DNA of 64,000 nt from Ferrimonas marina (lineage in GTDB: Bacteria; Pseudomonadota; Gammaproteobacteria; Enterobacterales; Shewanellaceae): NCBI RefSeq assembly GCF_900129905.1, contig NZ_FQXG01000004.1:330142-394141 (forward strand), read 5' to 3'. The translations under genes and the position numbers were made by a program. Shown piece after piece: positions 48,901 to 57,794 of this stretch. The notes under the pieces are model-generated. The model saw only the letters and a list, made by a program, of their open reading frames with translations, was not told the DNA's origin and did no database searches. Within the stretch, counting starts at the first letter, position 1; each line of letters begins with the position of its first letter.

Positions 48901-49134
48901 ACCACCTTCCTGGGTCTGGTGCCCATCACCCTGGAAACCAGTCTGCAGGCGCAGATTGTTATTCCCATGGCGGTCTCACTCGCCTTCGGCATCCTGTTTG
49001 CGACTGTGGTGACCCTGGTGCTGGTACCGGCGCTCTACCTGATCCTGGACGACTTCAAGCGCCTGCTGCGCTGGTGGTGGCGCCCCGGCGGCGAACCTCA
49101 TCCCTTGCGTCGGCAAGGCTTGAACAAGCCCTGA
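45973..49134 (+). CDS. RND family efflux permease
   Basis: A 1053-aa inner-membrane proton-driven pump with 12 helices, two large periplasmic loops (about residues 40-340 and 570-870) and the typical GIVVDDAIVIGE motif with paired aspartates in helix 4. The N-terminus DTNRGIIAWFARNNVAANLLMWILVIGGV and subfamily features resemble the heavy-metal-independent AcrB-like group often annotated as hydrophobe/amphiphile exporters. Substrate cannot be read from sequence. It is translationally coupled to the adaptor by a 1-bp overlap with AGGAG upstream, and ends in a strong terminator. Confidence 0.93.
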   Translation: MRNLDTNRGIIAWFARNNVAANLLMWILVIGGVISAFTINKEIFPKFEFNMVQVGVVYPGAAPQEIEEGITIKIEEAIKDIEGIKRIRSVAREGYGEVRIEVLDKFEPKEVLDEVKLRVDAISTFPDSIEQPNIYQIKPQADVMWVSIAGDHLNNTELKELGKEVRDEITALPGVTSAELQGAKAYEIAIEVSEDRLREYNLTFDDVAFAVNASSINLPGGSIRAENGDILLRTDGQAYVEEDFSRIVLRSLPDGTRLMLSDVAIINDGFEERLGYARFDGQNSVVIAVRSVGDQDALAIAERVKAYVADKQASLPEAVVVDYWGDLTQFLSSRLEMMLKNMAMGALLVFLVLALFLQLKVAFWVMLGLPICFLSALFFMPFQPMSLSINMITLFGFILVLGIVVDDAIVIGESAYAQTEKDGHSVDSVIKGAKKVAMPATFGVLTTIAAFTPMLIATGFLGVVGGAIAWVVILCLAFSLVESKLILPAHLAHMKPTPPGQGWGPWLRFKEGFNGGLQQLIHEKYKPAMGWLMDARYSVLAFFLGLMILCGGLIAGGLVRFIVFPDIPSDFIQVNLEMEPGVSENQTLRVVQQLESSLFETDAELNGELGIDVVRHSFVWLGSRTQAGMVIELLKGEDRPMIDGVQIAARWRDNMPELVGVKVLDINASTNDGGGAVSFRLNHADMDQLMAASNELKAKLADYEGLYDIQDNFSSGSQEIRLAIKPEAEALGLTLSDLARQVRWGFYGYEAQRILRNKEEVKVMVRYPAEQRRTIGHLENMRIRTPDGLEVPFSSVASVELAKSFSAITRTNGVRSITVKARALKDRVEPGKVIEEVNREFIPQLKERYPGLSSALDGSAEEDAENQVLMIQGAVFALFTIYALMAIPLRSYTQPLIIMSVIPFGMIGAVVGHLVLGLDMSMLSLFGVIALAGVVVNDSLIMVDFVNQARAEGYSLKEAVQQAGTQRFRAIVLTSLTTFLGLVPITLETSLQAQIVIPMAVSLAFGILFATVVTLVLVPALYLILDDFKRLLRWWWRPGGEPHPLRRQGLNKP

Positions 49135-49144
49135 TTCCCAACCT

Positions 49145-49170
49145 GCCCCGTCCTAGACGGGGCTTTTTTT
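49145..49170 (+). terminator. RND operon terminator
   Basis: Perfect stem GCCCCGTC / GACGGGGC (49145-49152, 49156-49163) with loop CTA and seven T residues. Confidence 0.9.
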
Positions 49171-49420
49171 GGCCTTTCACCAGAGGCTGCTGCCAGCTCA
49201 GTACAGCAAGGGGCTAGGTAAATGAAGCCGCAGTCAGGGATGACGTAGCCAGAACCGCCTTTTATTGACCGTTGCACTGCATCCTTGCTGTCGCGAAACA
49301 TGTACGCCTTACCCAGCAGCAAAACAGCAAAACAAAGCGGCAAGGCAACAAGACGACGAGGCAGAGTTACAGCCGGTTCGGCCGAGGGTATCCAACCCAC
49401 CAAGCTACGCAGGAAAACAA
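49171..49420. other. Intergenic stretch without recognised gene
   Basis: About 250 bp between the RND terminator and the brnQ terminator. Frames are open on both strands (for example minus 49098-49430), but they run through both terminators and lack start signals. The sequence is A/C-rich on the plus strand with AAACAGCAAAACAAAGCGGC repeats. I see nothing assignable. Confidence 0.5.
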
Positions 49421-49424
49421 AAAA

Positions 49425-49447
49425 GGCCACCCCGGAGGGTGGCCCTT
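49425..49447 (-). terminator. brnQ terminator
   Basis: Stem GGCCACCC / GGGTGGCC (49425-49432, 49437-49444), loop CGGA. On the minus strand it follows the brnQ stop and ends in TTTTTTGTTTT. Confidence 0.85.
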
Positions 49448-49471
49448 GTGCATCAATGGCAGGCTATGCCA

Positions 49472-50797
49472 TCAGGCTTGCTCTTCGGCGGTGGCCAGGG
49501 CGCGCTCATTGCGCTTGTACACCAGGCCGAAGGTCAGCGCGGCAATTACCGGGACAATCCAACCCATGTGCTGGTCAAACAGCGGCAGGATGCTGAACTG
49601 AGCCACCAGCGGCTGGGCCAGGCCGGCCACGTTCAGGCCACTGGCAACGCCGGTCACCAGGGCACCGATCAGCATGGCAGCCAGGGTGGTGGTACGGGCA
49701 GCGATGGCCGGACGGGCGAACACGTAGATCACCAGGGCCATGGCGATGGGGTAGACCACGAACAGCACCGGAATGGAGATGGCAATCAGCTCGCTCAGGG
49801 TCAGGTTGGCAACCACCAGGCAGACAGCGGCACAGATCAGTACCCAGTTCCGGTAGCCCAGCTTGATCTTGCTGTTGAAGTACTCGGCAAACGCGGTGGT
49901 CAGGCCCACTGCGGTGGTCAGGCAGGCCAGAACCACAACCGCTGCCAGGATAACCGCACCGAAGCCGCCGAACATGCTCTGTACGTAGGCGCTGAGGATG
50001 GCACCGCCATTGTCCGCAGTGGCCGCGATCTCGGCGCTGGCACCACCTACGTAGAACAGGGAGATGTAGACAAAGGCCAGACCGATGGCGGCGATCACGC
50101 CGGCGATCATCATGTAACGGGCCTGGTCACCGCTGTCGGTCACACCCTTGCGGCGCAGGATGTCCACCAGCAGGGTACCGAAGATCAGGGCACCGAGGGC
50201 GTCCATGGTCATGTAGCCTTCCAGGAAACCGGTGGTGAAAGCGTCTTCCGCCCAGGCGCCAGTGGCTTCCCCGGCCGGTACGGACGGTGCAACCAGGACG
50301 GAGACGGCCAGCGCGGTCAGCAGCAGGATCAGGGTCGGGGTCAGGGCCTTACCGACGATGTCCATCAGCTTGCCCGGGTACAGGGCCAGCAGGGTAGCGA
50401 TGGCGAAGAAGGCGATGGTGAAGATCACCTGGGTGCTGGAGCTGGGATCCTGCAAAAAGGGCACCGCACCAATCTCATAGGCCACCAGGCCGGTACGCGG
50501 AGTGGCGAAGGCCGGACCGATCACCACGAAGATGGTGGCGGCGATGGCGGTGCCAACCCAGGTCGGCAGACCCTTGGTCATGGAGGGGATGCCACCACCG
50601 ATCTTGGCGATAGCCACCAGGCAGATCAGGGGCAGACCGACCGCGGTGATCAAAAAGCCCATCATCGCCGGCATCAGGTTCTCACCGGATTGCAGACCAG
50701 CCAAGGGCGGGAAGATGATGTTGCCGGCGCCCAGGAAAAAGGCGAACAACATGAATCCGAAACTTAAGGTATCGGTGGTGGATAAACGCTTGCTCAA
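49472..50797 (-). CDS. brnQ: Branched-chain amino acid carrier, LIVCS family
   Basis: Imports leucine, isoleucine and valine with Na+ or H+. The 441-aa protein has about 12 helices and the family opening SKRLSTTDTLSFGFMLFAFFLGAGNIIFPPLAG. The best start is TTG 50797, which gives MSKRLSTTD and has AGAGG 6 nt upstream; a longer frame to 50869 has no support. The 376-bp region between it and trmN6 is AT-rich, divergent and without a recognised site; a leucine-responsive regulator site might be expected but I cannot define one. Confidence 0.9.
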   Translation of the reverse strand: MSKRLSTTDTLSFGFMLFAFFLGAGNIIFPPLAGLQSGENLMPAMMGFLITAVGLPLICLVAIAKIGGGIPSMTKGLPTWVGTAIAATIFVVIGPAFATPRTGLVAYEIGAVPFLQDPSSSTQVIFTIAFFAIATLLALYPGKLMDIVGKALTPTLILLLTALAVSVLVAPSVPAGEATGAWAEDAFTTGFLEGYMTMDALGALIFGTLLVDILRRKGVTDSGDQARYMMIAGVIAAIGLAFVYISLFYVGGASAEIAATADNGGAILSAYVQSMFGGFGAVILAAVVVLACLTTAVGLTTAFAEYFNSKIKLGYRNWVLICAAVCLVVANLTLSELIAISIPVLFVVYPIAMALVIYVFARPAIAARTTTLAAMLIGALVTGVASGLNVAGLAQPLVAQFSILPLFDQHMGWIVPVIAALTFGLVYKRNERALATAEEQA

Positions 50798-51173
50798 AAT
50801 CGTACCTCTACTACAGCGGCTTGTTATCGTTATTTCGGTTTTCATCACGCCCAAGACGACAATGTACATTCAAATTTACAGGCCAGAATGACACTATCGA
50901 CCAGCTCCATGGGCATTATTCCTTCAATTGCCGCAACTTTCCTTTGATTTGGTGAAGTGTTGACCAAACTTTCGCCAACCCAAGGGAAAATCGTGCTAAC
51001 TCGACGAGGGACACTAATACCAGCACAAATGACCACAAACAAGCGACCCAACCAAATAAAAGCATTATTTATCCCACCACCAACACCACAGAAACACGCC
51101 ATTAACAGACGGAGCGGGTAAAATCTGTTAGAGTCTGCCGCCTTTCCCCCTTCCGAGCCGCTAAGATCGACGG

Positions 51174-51887
51174 ATGCCATTTACTTTTAAGCAGTTTCAC
51201 GTGGACGACCGCCTCTGTGGCATGCCCGTCAGCACCGATAGCGTGCTGCTGGGTGCCTGGAGTGCGTTGCCCACAACCGGGCGGGTGCTGGACATCGGCA
51301 CTGGCTCGGGCTTGCTGGCATTGATGGCCGCCCAGCGCAGTAACGCGTCGATCACCGCGGTGGAGCTGGATCCTCAGGCGGCTCGCCAGGCCCAGGCTAA
51401 CTTTGCCGCCAGCCCCTGGGCTGACCGGTTAAGCCTGGTGGTAGGGGCGATCCAGAGCTGGCAACCTGACTGGCAAGCGGATGCCATCGTCTGCAATCCG
51501 CCCTACTTCAGTTCCGGGCTGCGCAGCGAAAAAGGCACCGCCCGGGCCCAGGCCCGCCATCACGACCAGTTGTCCCTGGCGGAGCTGGCACAAAATCTGG
51601 ACCGTCTGCTGGCCCCCGCCGGGCAGGCCAGCCTGATCCTGCCAGCGGAAGAGGCGGCCTTGCTGATCCAGCACTGTGCCGCCTTGGACCTGCCGCTGGC
51701 CCACCGCTGCCAGGTGCGGACTACCCCGCGCAAGCCGGTGCAGCGTACACTGTTACTTTTCTCACGCCGGGCCGATCACTGCGTCCAGGACGAGTTGCTG
51801 ATCCAGGGGCCAGACGGCCGTTACAGCGACGCGTACTGCCAGCTGACCCAGGCGTTCTACCTCAAAATGGGAAGCCAAACGCAATGA
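51174..51887 (+). CDS. trmN6: tRNA1(Val) (adenine37-N6)-methyltransferase
   Basis: A 237-aa class I methyltransferase (YfiC family). FTFKQFHVDDRLCGMPVSTDSVLLGAW is the family signature, LDIGTGSGLLALMAAQR the S-adenosylmethionine loop, and NPPYF the N6-adenine catalytic motif. It methylates A37 of tRNA-Val. It overlaps srmB by 4 bp (ATGA). In E. coli yfiC and srmB are also neighbours. Confidence 0.93.
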   Translation: MPFTFKQFHVDDRLCGMPVSTDSVLLGAWSALPTTGRVLDIGTGSGLLALMAAQRSNASITAVELDPQAARQAQANFAASPWADRLSLVVGAIQSWQPDWQADAIVCNPPYFSSGLRSEKGTARAQARHHDQLSLAELAQNLDRLLAPAGQASLILPAEEAALLIQHCAALDLPLAHRCQVRTTPRKPVQRTLLLFSRRADHCVQDELLIQGPDGRYSDAYCQLTQAFYLKMGSQTQ

Positions 51888-53107
51888 GCTTTGCTGATCT
51901 GGACCTGGATCCCCGCCTCGAGCGCAATCTGCTGCAGGCGGGCTACCGCAAACCCACCACCATCCAGCGTGCGGTGCTGGAGGCTGCCCTGGAGCAGCAA
52001 GATATCCTGGCCAGTGCCCCCACCGGCACCGGCAAGACCGCCGCCTTTCTGCTGCCGGCCCTGCAACACTTGCTGGACTTCCCTCGCCGCGAACCGGGCC
52101 ACGCCCGGGTGCTGGTGCTGACCCCGACCCGGGAGCTGGCCCAGCAGGTGGGTGAATACGCCGAGAAGCTGCTGCGTGGTACCGGCCTGAGCCAGGGCGC
52201 CATCGTCGGTGGCCGTGACTACCAGTTGGACGCGGACCTGCTGCAAGGCAACCTGGATCTGCTGGTGGCCACCCCGGGTCGCCTGATGCAGTACCTGGAG
52301 GAGGAGAAGTTCGATCCCCGTACCGTCGAGGTGCTGATCATCGACGAAGCGGACCGGATGCTGGACATGGGCTTTATGCCGGTGGTGGATCGCCTCGCCG
52401 CCGAAGTGCGCTGGCGCAAGCAGACCATGCTGTTCTCCGCCACCCTCGAGGGCCAGGGACTGGAGGCCTTCGTCCGTACCCTGCTGGATGAGCCGGTCCG
52501 CTGTGATGCCAAGCCGCCCCGCAGCGAGCGCAAGAAGATCAACCAGCTGGCCTACCGCGCCGATGATGCCAAGCACAAGCTGGCCCTGTTGGACCGGGTC
52601 CTGGCGGATCCCGAGTGCGAGCGCAGCATCATCTTCGTCCGCACCCGGGAGCGGGCCATCGCCCTGCACGGCCAGCTGTTTGCCAAGAAGTACCGGGTAG
52701 CAGTGCTGCAAGGGGAGATGACCCAGGCCAAACGGGATGATGCCCTGCGCAAATTCCGGGAAAATCGGGTCAAGCACCTGGTGGCCACCGACGTGGCTGC
52801 CCGCGGCCTGGACGTGCCGGAGATCACCCATGTGATCAACTACGATATGCCCCGCTCCGCCGACACCTACCTGCACCGCATCGGTCGCACGGCCCGTGCC
52901 GGCGCCAAAGGCACCGCTATCAGCCTGGTGGAAGCCCACGACCACCCGATGCTGGAGAAGGTGCAGCGCTACACCGAAGAGGGGATCCGTAACCGCGTTA
53001 TGGAGGGCCTCAAGCCGCAAACCAAGGTGCCCAGCTTTAAGAAACCTAAGAAGAGCAAGCTCAAGGGCAAAGCCAAGCCTAAGGCCAAAGCCAAAGGGAA
53101 AAAGTAA
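51884..53107 (+). CDS. srmB: DEAD-box ATP-dependent RNA helicase SrmB
   Basis: Assists assembly of the 50S ribosomal subunit. The 407-aa protein contains Walker A ASAPTGTGKT, PTRELAQQ, TPGRL, DEAD, SAT, the C-terminal helicase domain with ATDVAARGLD and HRIGRTARAG, and a very basic tail of K/P/A repeats. SrmB is preferred over other DEAD proteins because of the yfiC/trmN6 neighbour and overall similarity. It is translationally coupled to trmN6. Confidence 0.9.
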   Translation: MSFADLDLDPRLERNLLQAGYRKPTTIQRAVLEAALEQQDILASAPTGTGKTAAFLLPALQHLLDFPRREPGHARVLVLTPTRELAQQVGEYAEKLLRGTGLSQGAIVGGRDYQLDADLLQGNLDLLVATPGRLMQYLEEEKFDPRTVEVLIIDEADRMLDMGFMPVVDRLAAEVRWRKQTMLFSATLEGQGLEAFVRTLLDEPVRCDAKPPRSERKKINQLAYRADDAKHKLALLDRVLADPECERSIIFVRTRERAIALHGQLFAKKYRVAVLQGEMTQAKRDDALRKFRENRVKHLVATDVAARGLDVPEITHVINYDMPRSADTYLHRIGRTARAGAKGTAISLVEAHDHPMLEKVQRYTEEGIRNRVMEGLKPQTKVPSFKKPKKSKLKGKAKPKAKAKGKK

Positions 53108-53180
53108 CTCTCTGTCCGAGCTAAGTTTTGGGCTCTATAAGAGTTCATATTGGTAGCAAACCATTATGCCCCGCCAGCAC

Positions 53181-53386
53181 TTCGCCGACTTGGAGTCGCC
53201 CAAACGAAGTGCTCTAAGACTAGGTCGAAGGCCTGGATGGCCTGAGTGGCTTGCGGAGACAAGGATGTCGACTCAAGCCAGAGCCGCAGGCTTTGAGCAC
53301 GAAAGCGAGGGTTAGCGACGACTGGAGGCAAACGGGGGTTCCAAGGGGGCGGGACGCCCCTTTGGTTGCTGCCAGCAACCCGGCAA
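53181..53386 (+). repeat. 206-bp structured intergenic element, copy 2
   Basis: Same length, orientation and layout as the element at 40797-41002. The outer helix is GTGCTC (53209-53214) with GAGCAC (53295-53300). The hairpin GGCC-TGGAT-GGCC is identical. The helix TGGCTTG/CAAGCCA (53247-53253, 53274-53280) closes the identical 20-nt loop CGGAGACAAGGATGTCGACT. Then come CCAAGGGGGC/GCCCCTTTGG with one G-T wobble, and GGTTGC/GCAACC. An extra 5' hairpin GCACTTCG...CGAAGTGC is formed here. The remainder of the 413-bp gap between srmB and the sensor gene shows nothing else. Confidence 0.75.
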
Positions 53387-53520
53387 CCCTATTGGTAATT
53401 GATAATAGAAATCAAAGTTAAATGTGGATTAACGGCTAACACCGGCAGAGCCAGAGGTAACGCTAAGCGCCGGTGCAGCCATTGGCCGTCCCCTCACCCC
53501 GTGGTAACATTCCGGCATCA

Positions 53521-55695
53521 ATGCAGTACACGGACGTTACGGTGCCACCCAAGGACGACAGCCAATTCGACATTGCCAGCATCCTGGCAAAGTTCGAACA
53601 TGCCGACAATCACACGCTGAAGCGGCCCCCCTTCGCCCTTCAGCTGTTGCTGATGGTGCTGCTGGTTATGGGCATCACCCATGCCCTGCTTCACTTCAAC
53701 TCCCAACGCCTTGACGATCACCTGGCCAGCCGGCGCTTTGCCGAGATGCAGGTGTTCAGTGACCGGATCAACGACGCCATTCAGCGCCAGGGCAGCTCCA
53801 TCCAGCTGGTAGGCCAATATGGCCTGCCCCAGCTGCAGCAAGGCAACATCGATGATGAGCAAGGGATGCTGCACGAGCTCAAGCGACGATTCAGCAACTA
53901 CGTTACCCTGGCGCTGCTGGATGCCGACAGCAACGTGGTGATGCAGGTGGGCGAAAGCCCCAACCTGCGCCTGTCCCGCAAGGAGCTGCAAGCCGAGGCC
54001 GCCCAGTTGGATCCCGACGAGGTGTTCAAGTCGCCGGTGATGCTGGATGGGCGCCACAACGCCGCCTACCAGTGGCTGCTGGCCCCGGTGGAGGAGAACC
54101 CCAGCGGGGTGACTGATCTGTTGGCGGTGGTGGACATCAGCACCGTGTGGGAGGGCTTCTACACCCTCAACGACAACGATTCCCTGCCCCTGCTGCTGGT
54201 GGGTGCGGATGGCCAGTGCCTCAACCTGACCCAGCGTGGCAAAGAGCAGCAGCGCCCCATCCATGAGCGCTTCCCGGCGCTTTGGCAGCATATGCAAGAG
54301 AACAGCTTTGGCGAGTTCAGCCTGGATGAGCGGCTTTTCGTCTACATGCAGCTGCGCCCGGGCAAGGAACACCCGCTCTACCTGCTCTCCTACATTGACC
54401 GCCAGGGTGAGCGGCCAATAGAGAACCGCTTTCGCAGCCAGATCTACCTCTCGGCCCTGACCATCGTGGTGCTGCTGGCCCGCTTGATGTGGTACCGCCG
54501 CTACCAGCTGGATGATCGCCAGGGCCGCCAGCGCAGCCTGGCACTGGCGGAGCAGCTGTACGAGGGCAAGCAGGGCGCGATGCTGTTCAGCACCGCGGGT
54601 ATCTGCCAAAGCGCCAACCGGGCCCTGTGTGACCAGCTCAACACCTCCACCGACCGTTTGGCCGAGCGACATTTCCGCCGGCTGTTTGACAGCGCACCGC
54701 TGAGCATCGACATGGTCTGGCAGCTGGCCCGCTCCTCCGGTTACTGGGAGGGCCAATTGCTGCCGCGCCACGGTGTCAGTCACCCGCTGAAGGTCAGCAT
54801 CCGCTCACTGCGGCTGGGTCGCAACGACCAGCTGATGGTGCTGCGCATCGAGGAGAGCCCGCAGCAGCGCCAGCAGAACGAGCAACTGCGTGAGCTACGC
54901 CAGCTGAGCGACAGCGCCTGCGGCCTGGCCCTGGTGGACAGTCAGCAGACCATCCTGGCCTGCAACAACGCCATGGCCCAGATCTGCGGCCACAACCAGG
55001 AAGCGATCCGTGGCCTGAACTGGCAGGAACTGCTGCCCCTGGCCAACGCCGAGATGAGTCAAACCCTGCGCCAGCAACTCAACACCCGCGGCAGTTGGCA
55101 AGGTCCGCTGTGGCTGACCCGTCGGGACGGCGGCTACCTGCGCTGTCTGGCCAACGTTCACCTGGCAGAGGGGTACCATGGTGATGAGCCCTACCAGGTG
55201 GTGAGCCTGACCCCACTGCAGGATGCTCAACTGGGTGACCACATCGCCCAGCCGCCGCTGGCCAAGCACAACCTGCAACGCTGCCTGACCCAGTTCCAGG
55301 ACCGGCCGGTCAGCTTGATGATGCTGCGGCTGGATCCCCAGGACCCGGTGGCCAGCTTTAGCGACTCCGACGCCATGCTGTTCCAGCAACACCAACTGGA
55401 GCACGCCCTGGTGGGGATCCTGCCCAAAGAGGCCCTGCTAGGCCAACACAGCAAGCCCGGCGAGTTGCATGTGCTGCTGCCCGGCTGGAGTGACAGTAAG
55501 GCCACGCGGCTGGCGGCCAACCTGCTAAGACTGCTGGATGAGGCAGAACTGGCGGAGGGGTTGGTGATCGGCCTGGCAGCCGGTGAGGGGGAGTCCAACT
55601 GGCAGACCCTGCTGGAGAACGCCGATATGGCCATCGAGCGGGCCAAGGCCAATGGCCACAGCTACTGCCAGGCGTTTACCCGGCAAAGCGCATAG
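53521..55695 (+). CDS. Membrane sensor with PAS domains and a degenerate GGDEF domain
   Basis: A 724-aa protein: membrane helix about 42-62, a periplasmic sensor of about 250 residues, a second helix about 308-325, two PAS-like segments (EGKQGAMLFSTAGICQSANRALCDQL and SACGLALVDSQQTILACNNAMAQICGHNQEAIRGLNWQELLP). The C-terminal domain aligns with GGDEF (ending ENADMAIERAKANGHS) but has KPGELHVLLPG where the catalytic GGDEF should be. It is therefore not expected to make cyclic di-GMP; a signalling or binding role is inferred. No EAL domain is present. Start ATG 53521 is weakly supported. Confidence 0.8.
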   Translation: MQYTDVTVPPKDDSQFDIASILAKFEHADNHTLKRPPFALQLLLMVLLVMGITHALLHFNSQRLDDHLASRRFAEMQVFSDRINDAIQRQGSSIQLVGQYGLPQLQQGNIDDEQGMLHELKRRFSNYVTLALLDADSNVVMQVGESPNLRLSRKELQAEAAQLDPDEVFKSPVMLDGRHNAAYQWLLAPVEENPSGVTDLLAVVDISTVWEGFYTLNDNDSLPLLLVGADGQCLNLTQRGKEQQRPIHERFPALWQHMQENSFGEFSLDERLFVYMQLRPGKEHPLYLLSYIDRQGERPIENRFRSQIYLSALTIVVLLARLMWYRRYQLDDRQGRQRSLALAEQLYEGKQGAMLFSTAGICQSANRALCDQLNTSTDRLAERHFRRLFDSAPLSIDMVWQLARSSGYWEGQLLPRHGVSHPLKVSIRSLRLGRNDQLMVLRIEESPQQRQQNEQLRELRQLSDSACGLALVDSQQTILACNNAMAQICGHNQEAIRGLNWQELLPLANAEMSQTLRQQLNTRGSWQGPLWLTRRDGGYLRCLANVHLAEGYHGDEPYQVVSLTPLQDAQLGDHIAQPPLAKHNLQRCLTQFQDRPVSLMMLRLDPQDPVASFSDSDAMLFQQHQLEHALVGILPKEALLGQHSKPGELHVLLPGWSDSKATRLAANLLRLLDEAELAEGLVIGLAAGEGESNWQTLLENADMAIERAKANGHSYCQAFTRQSA

Positions 55696-55707
55696 CACTC
55701 TCTGGTA

Positions 55708-55739
55708 AAAAAACGCCGCTCTTGTGAGCGGCGTTTTTG
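55708..55739. terminator. Bidirectional terminator
   Basis: Stem AACGCCGCTC / GAGCGGCGTT (55712-55721, 55726-55735), loop TTGT, A-run on the left and TTTTTG on the right. It serves the sensor gene and the convergent DUF481 gene. Confidence 0.85.
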
Positions 55740-55758
55740 TGTCTGGGTTGGCGTCGAC

Positions 55759-56505
55759 TCAGAAGCTGTAGAGCAGCGTGGCACCCAGCTCAGTGTCGGT
55801 GCTTTTCAGATCCCCAACCGGGTCACTGTTGTATTTGACGTTGTAGCTGAGCTTCATCGCCAGGTTGCCAATCAGTGCGGCACTGACCGAGGTCTCGCTG
55901 CGACTGATGTTGGCGCCATCAAAGGCGATATCGGAAGCCAGCAGCTGGCGAAACTCCGCGGTGCTGGAGAACTGCCACCAGTACTCCAGTTTGACCCGGG
56001 TGATCCAGGAGGACTCATCCTCACCATCGGGGTCTTCGTTCAGATCGATCTTCTTGTAGCTGTAACCCGGGCCGATCTCACTTACCAGGGTCATATTGTC
56101 CTGGTCAATGATGCGTTGGCCGTAACCGACAGCGCCGGTGGCGATGTAGTCGTAACCGGAGAACTTATCCACCTCACCACTGGCCATGCCAAAGAAGTAG
56201 TGCTTGCCGGCACCGGGGTAGTTGCCCTGCACCAGGCCATAGTAGCGCTCGGCGGAACGCTCATCGCCATCTTCGGAATACAAGGTCTCGAACAGGTATT
56301 GATTCTGCCAATTGCCGATCAGGTGCTGAGTATCGATCTTGCCCTTAATGTGGGTGGTTTCGGTGTTGCCGGTTGCCATAAAGGCCCCCAACTCAATCCC
56401 ACCACTGAACGGGGGAACCACCGGTTCGCTACCATCATCGAAGCCCCAGGCCAGGGGGGTAGCAAGGGCAGCCAGCAGGGCCACCGGTTTCGCGACGTTT
56501 CTCAT
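55759..56505 (-). CDS. DUF481 family outer-membrane protein
   Basis: A 248-aa protein with signal peptide (to about WG at 21-22) and the DUF481/YdiY pattern: SGGIELGAFMATGNTETTHIKGK, YLFETLYSEDGDERSAERYYG, SEIGPGYSYKK and a C-terminal phenylalanine strand (ELGATLLYSF). Alternating beta strands indicate a small outer-membrane barrel. Function is not established for the family; some members are induced by acid or salt. It is monocistronic. Confidence 0.87.
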   Translation of the reverse strand: MRNVAKPVALLAALATPLAWGFDDGSEPVVPPFSGGIELGAFMATGNTETTHIKGKIDTQHLIGNWQNQYLFETLYSEDGDERSAERYYGLVQGNYPGAGKHYFFGMASGEVDKFSGYDYIATGAVGYGQRIIDQDNMTLVSEIGPGYSYKKIDLNEDPDGEDESSWITRVKLEYWWQFSSTAEFRQLLASDIAFDGANISRSETSVSAALIGNLAMKLSYNVKYNSDPVGDLKSTDTELGATLLYSF

Positions 56506-56572
56506 TCTGACTCCTTGAACTCGCGCCTGCGTTATTTAACGGGATGATAACACCAGCAGAAGTCAGAACCAT

Positions 56573-56602
56573 AAAAAAACGCCCACAAATGTGGGCGTTT
56601 CT
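56573..56602 (-). terminator. Terminator of the epd-pgk-fba operon
   Basis: Stem AACGCCCACA / TGTGGGCGTT (56578-56587, 56590-56599). On the minus strand it follows the fba stop and ends in TTTTTTT. Confidence 0.85.
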
Positions 56603-56619
56603 CGTAAAGGCAACTACGT

Positions 56620-57687
56620 TTAAATGTTGACCTTCGGATCCAGCTCGCCAGCGTGGTAGCGCTTGTACATCGCCTGCAGCGACAGCGGCTTGATCTTGGA
56701 GCCCTGGCCGGCACAGCCGAAGGCTTCGTTACGGTCGGCGCAAATCGCCGCCATCGCTTCCATCGAGGCCTTGAGGAACTTACGCGGGTCAAACTCGCTG
56801 GGGTTCTCCGCCAGGAACTTACGCACCGCGCCGGTAGACGCCAGACGCAAGTCGGTATCGATGTTCACCTTGCGAACGCCGTACTTGATCCCCTCAACAA
56901 TCTCTTCCACCGGCACACCGTAGGTCTCCGGGATCTCACCACCGTACTGGTTGATCACCTCGAGCCACTCCTGCGGTACTGAGGAGGAGCCGTGCATCAC
57001 CAGGTGGGTATCCGGGATGCGAGCGTGGATCTCCTTGATGCGGTCGATGCGCAGCACCTCACCGGTGGGCTTCTTGGAGAACTTATAGGCACCGTGGCTG
57101 GTGCCGATGGCGATGGCCAGGGCATCCACCTTGGTGGCTGCCACAAAGCGGGCAGCCTCTTCCGGATCGGTCAGCAGCTGGTCGTGGCTGAGCACGCCCT
57201 CGGCACCGATGCCGTCCTCTTCACCGGCCATGCCGGTTTCTAGGCTGCCCAGGCAACCGATCTCGCCCTCAACGGACACGCCACAGGCGTGGGCGAAGGC
57301 AACGGTACGCTGGGTAACCTGCACGTTGTAGCCGTAATCCGCCGGGGTCTTGCCGTCTTCCCGCAGGGAGCCGTCCATCATCACTGAGCTGAAGCCCATC
57401 TGGATGGAGCGCTGACACACGTCCGGTGAGGTGCCGTGATCCTGGTGGATACACACCGGCACATCCGGGTACTGCTCCAGGGCCGCGTTCATCAGGTAAC
57501 GCAGGAACTGGGGACGGGCGTACTTACGGGCACCGGCGGAGGCCTGCACGATCACCGGGGAATCGGTCTTCTCGGCGGCCTGCATGATGGCGCGCATCTG
57601 TTCCAGGTTGTTGACGTTAAAGGCCGGAACACCGTAGTTGTGCTCGGCCGCATGGTCGAGCAGTTGGCGCAGTGAAATCAAAGCCAT
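56620..57687 (-). CDS. fba: Class II fructose-bisphosphate aldolase (zinc-dependent)
   Basis: Cleaves fructose-1,6-bisphosphate in glycolysis and gluconeogenesis. The 355-aa protein has [13 protein letters not shown], the zinc-binding histidines in [31 protein letters not shown] and [10 protein letters not shown]. Its length and the [15 protein letters not shown] start are of the Calvin-cycle-like class II subtype rather than E. coli FbaA. It is last in the order epd-pgk-fba, 107 bp after pgk. Confidence 0.95.
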   Translation of the reverse strand: MALISLRQLLDHAAEHNYGVPAFNVNNLEQMRAIMQAAEKTDSPVIVQASAGARKYARPQFLRYLMNAALEQYPDVPVCIHQDHGTSPDVCQRSIQMGFSSVMMDGSLREDGKTPADYGYNVQVTQRTVAFAHACGVSVEGEIGCLGSLETGMAGEEDGIGAEGVLSHDQLLTDPEEAARFVAATKVDALAIAIGTSHGAYKFSKKPTGEVLRIDRIKEIHARIPDTHLVMHGSSSVPQEWLEVINQYGGEIPETYGVPVEEIVEGIKYGVRKVNIDTDLRLASTGAVRKFLAENPSEFDPRKFLKASMEAMAAICADRNEAFGCAGQGSKIKPLSLQAMYKRYHAGELDPKVNI

Positions 57688-57794
57688 AGTTGTTGGACTC
57701 CTAGTTAAGAGACAAACCGCGGACCAGGGCTGCCGCGGCTTGTCACGCTATCGATGTGTCGTCTTACTGAGATATTGGGTTGCTGCCGCTGTAT

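Noticed and set aside
49098..49430. 110-aa open frame on the minus strand
   Set aside because: It runs through the RND and brnQ terminators, overlaps the RND stop and has no ribosome site.
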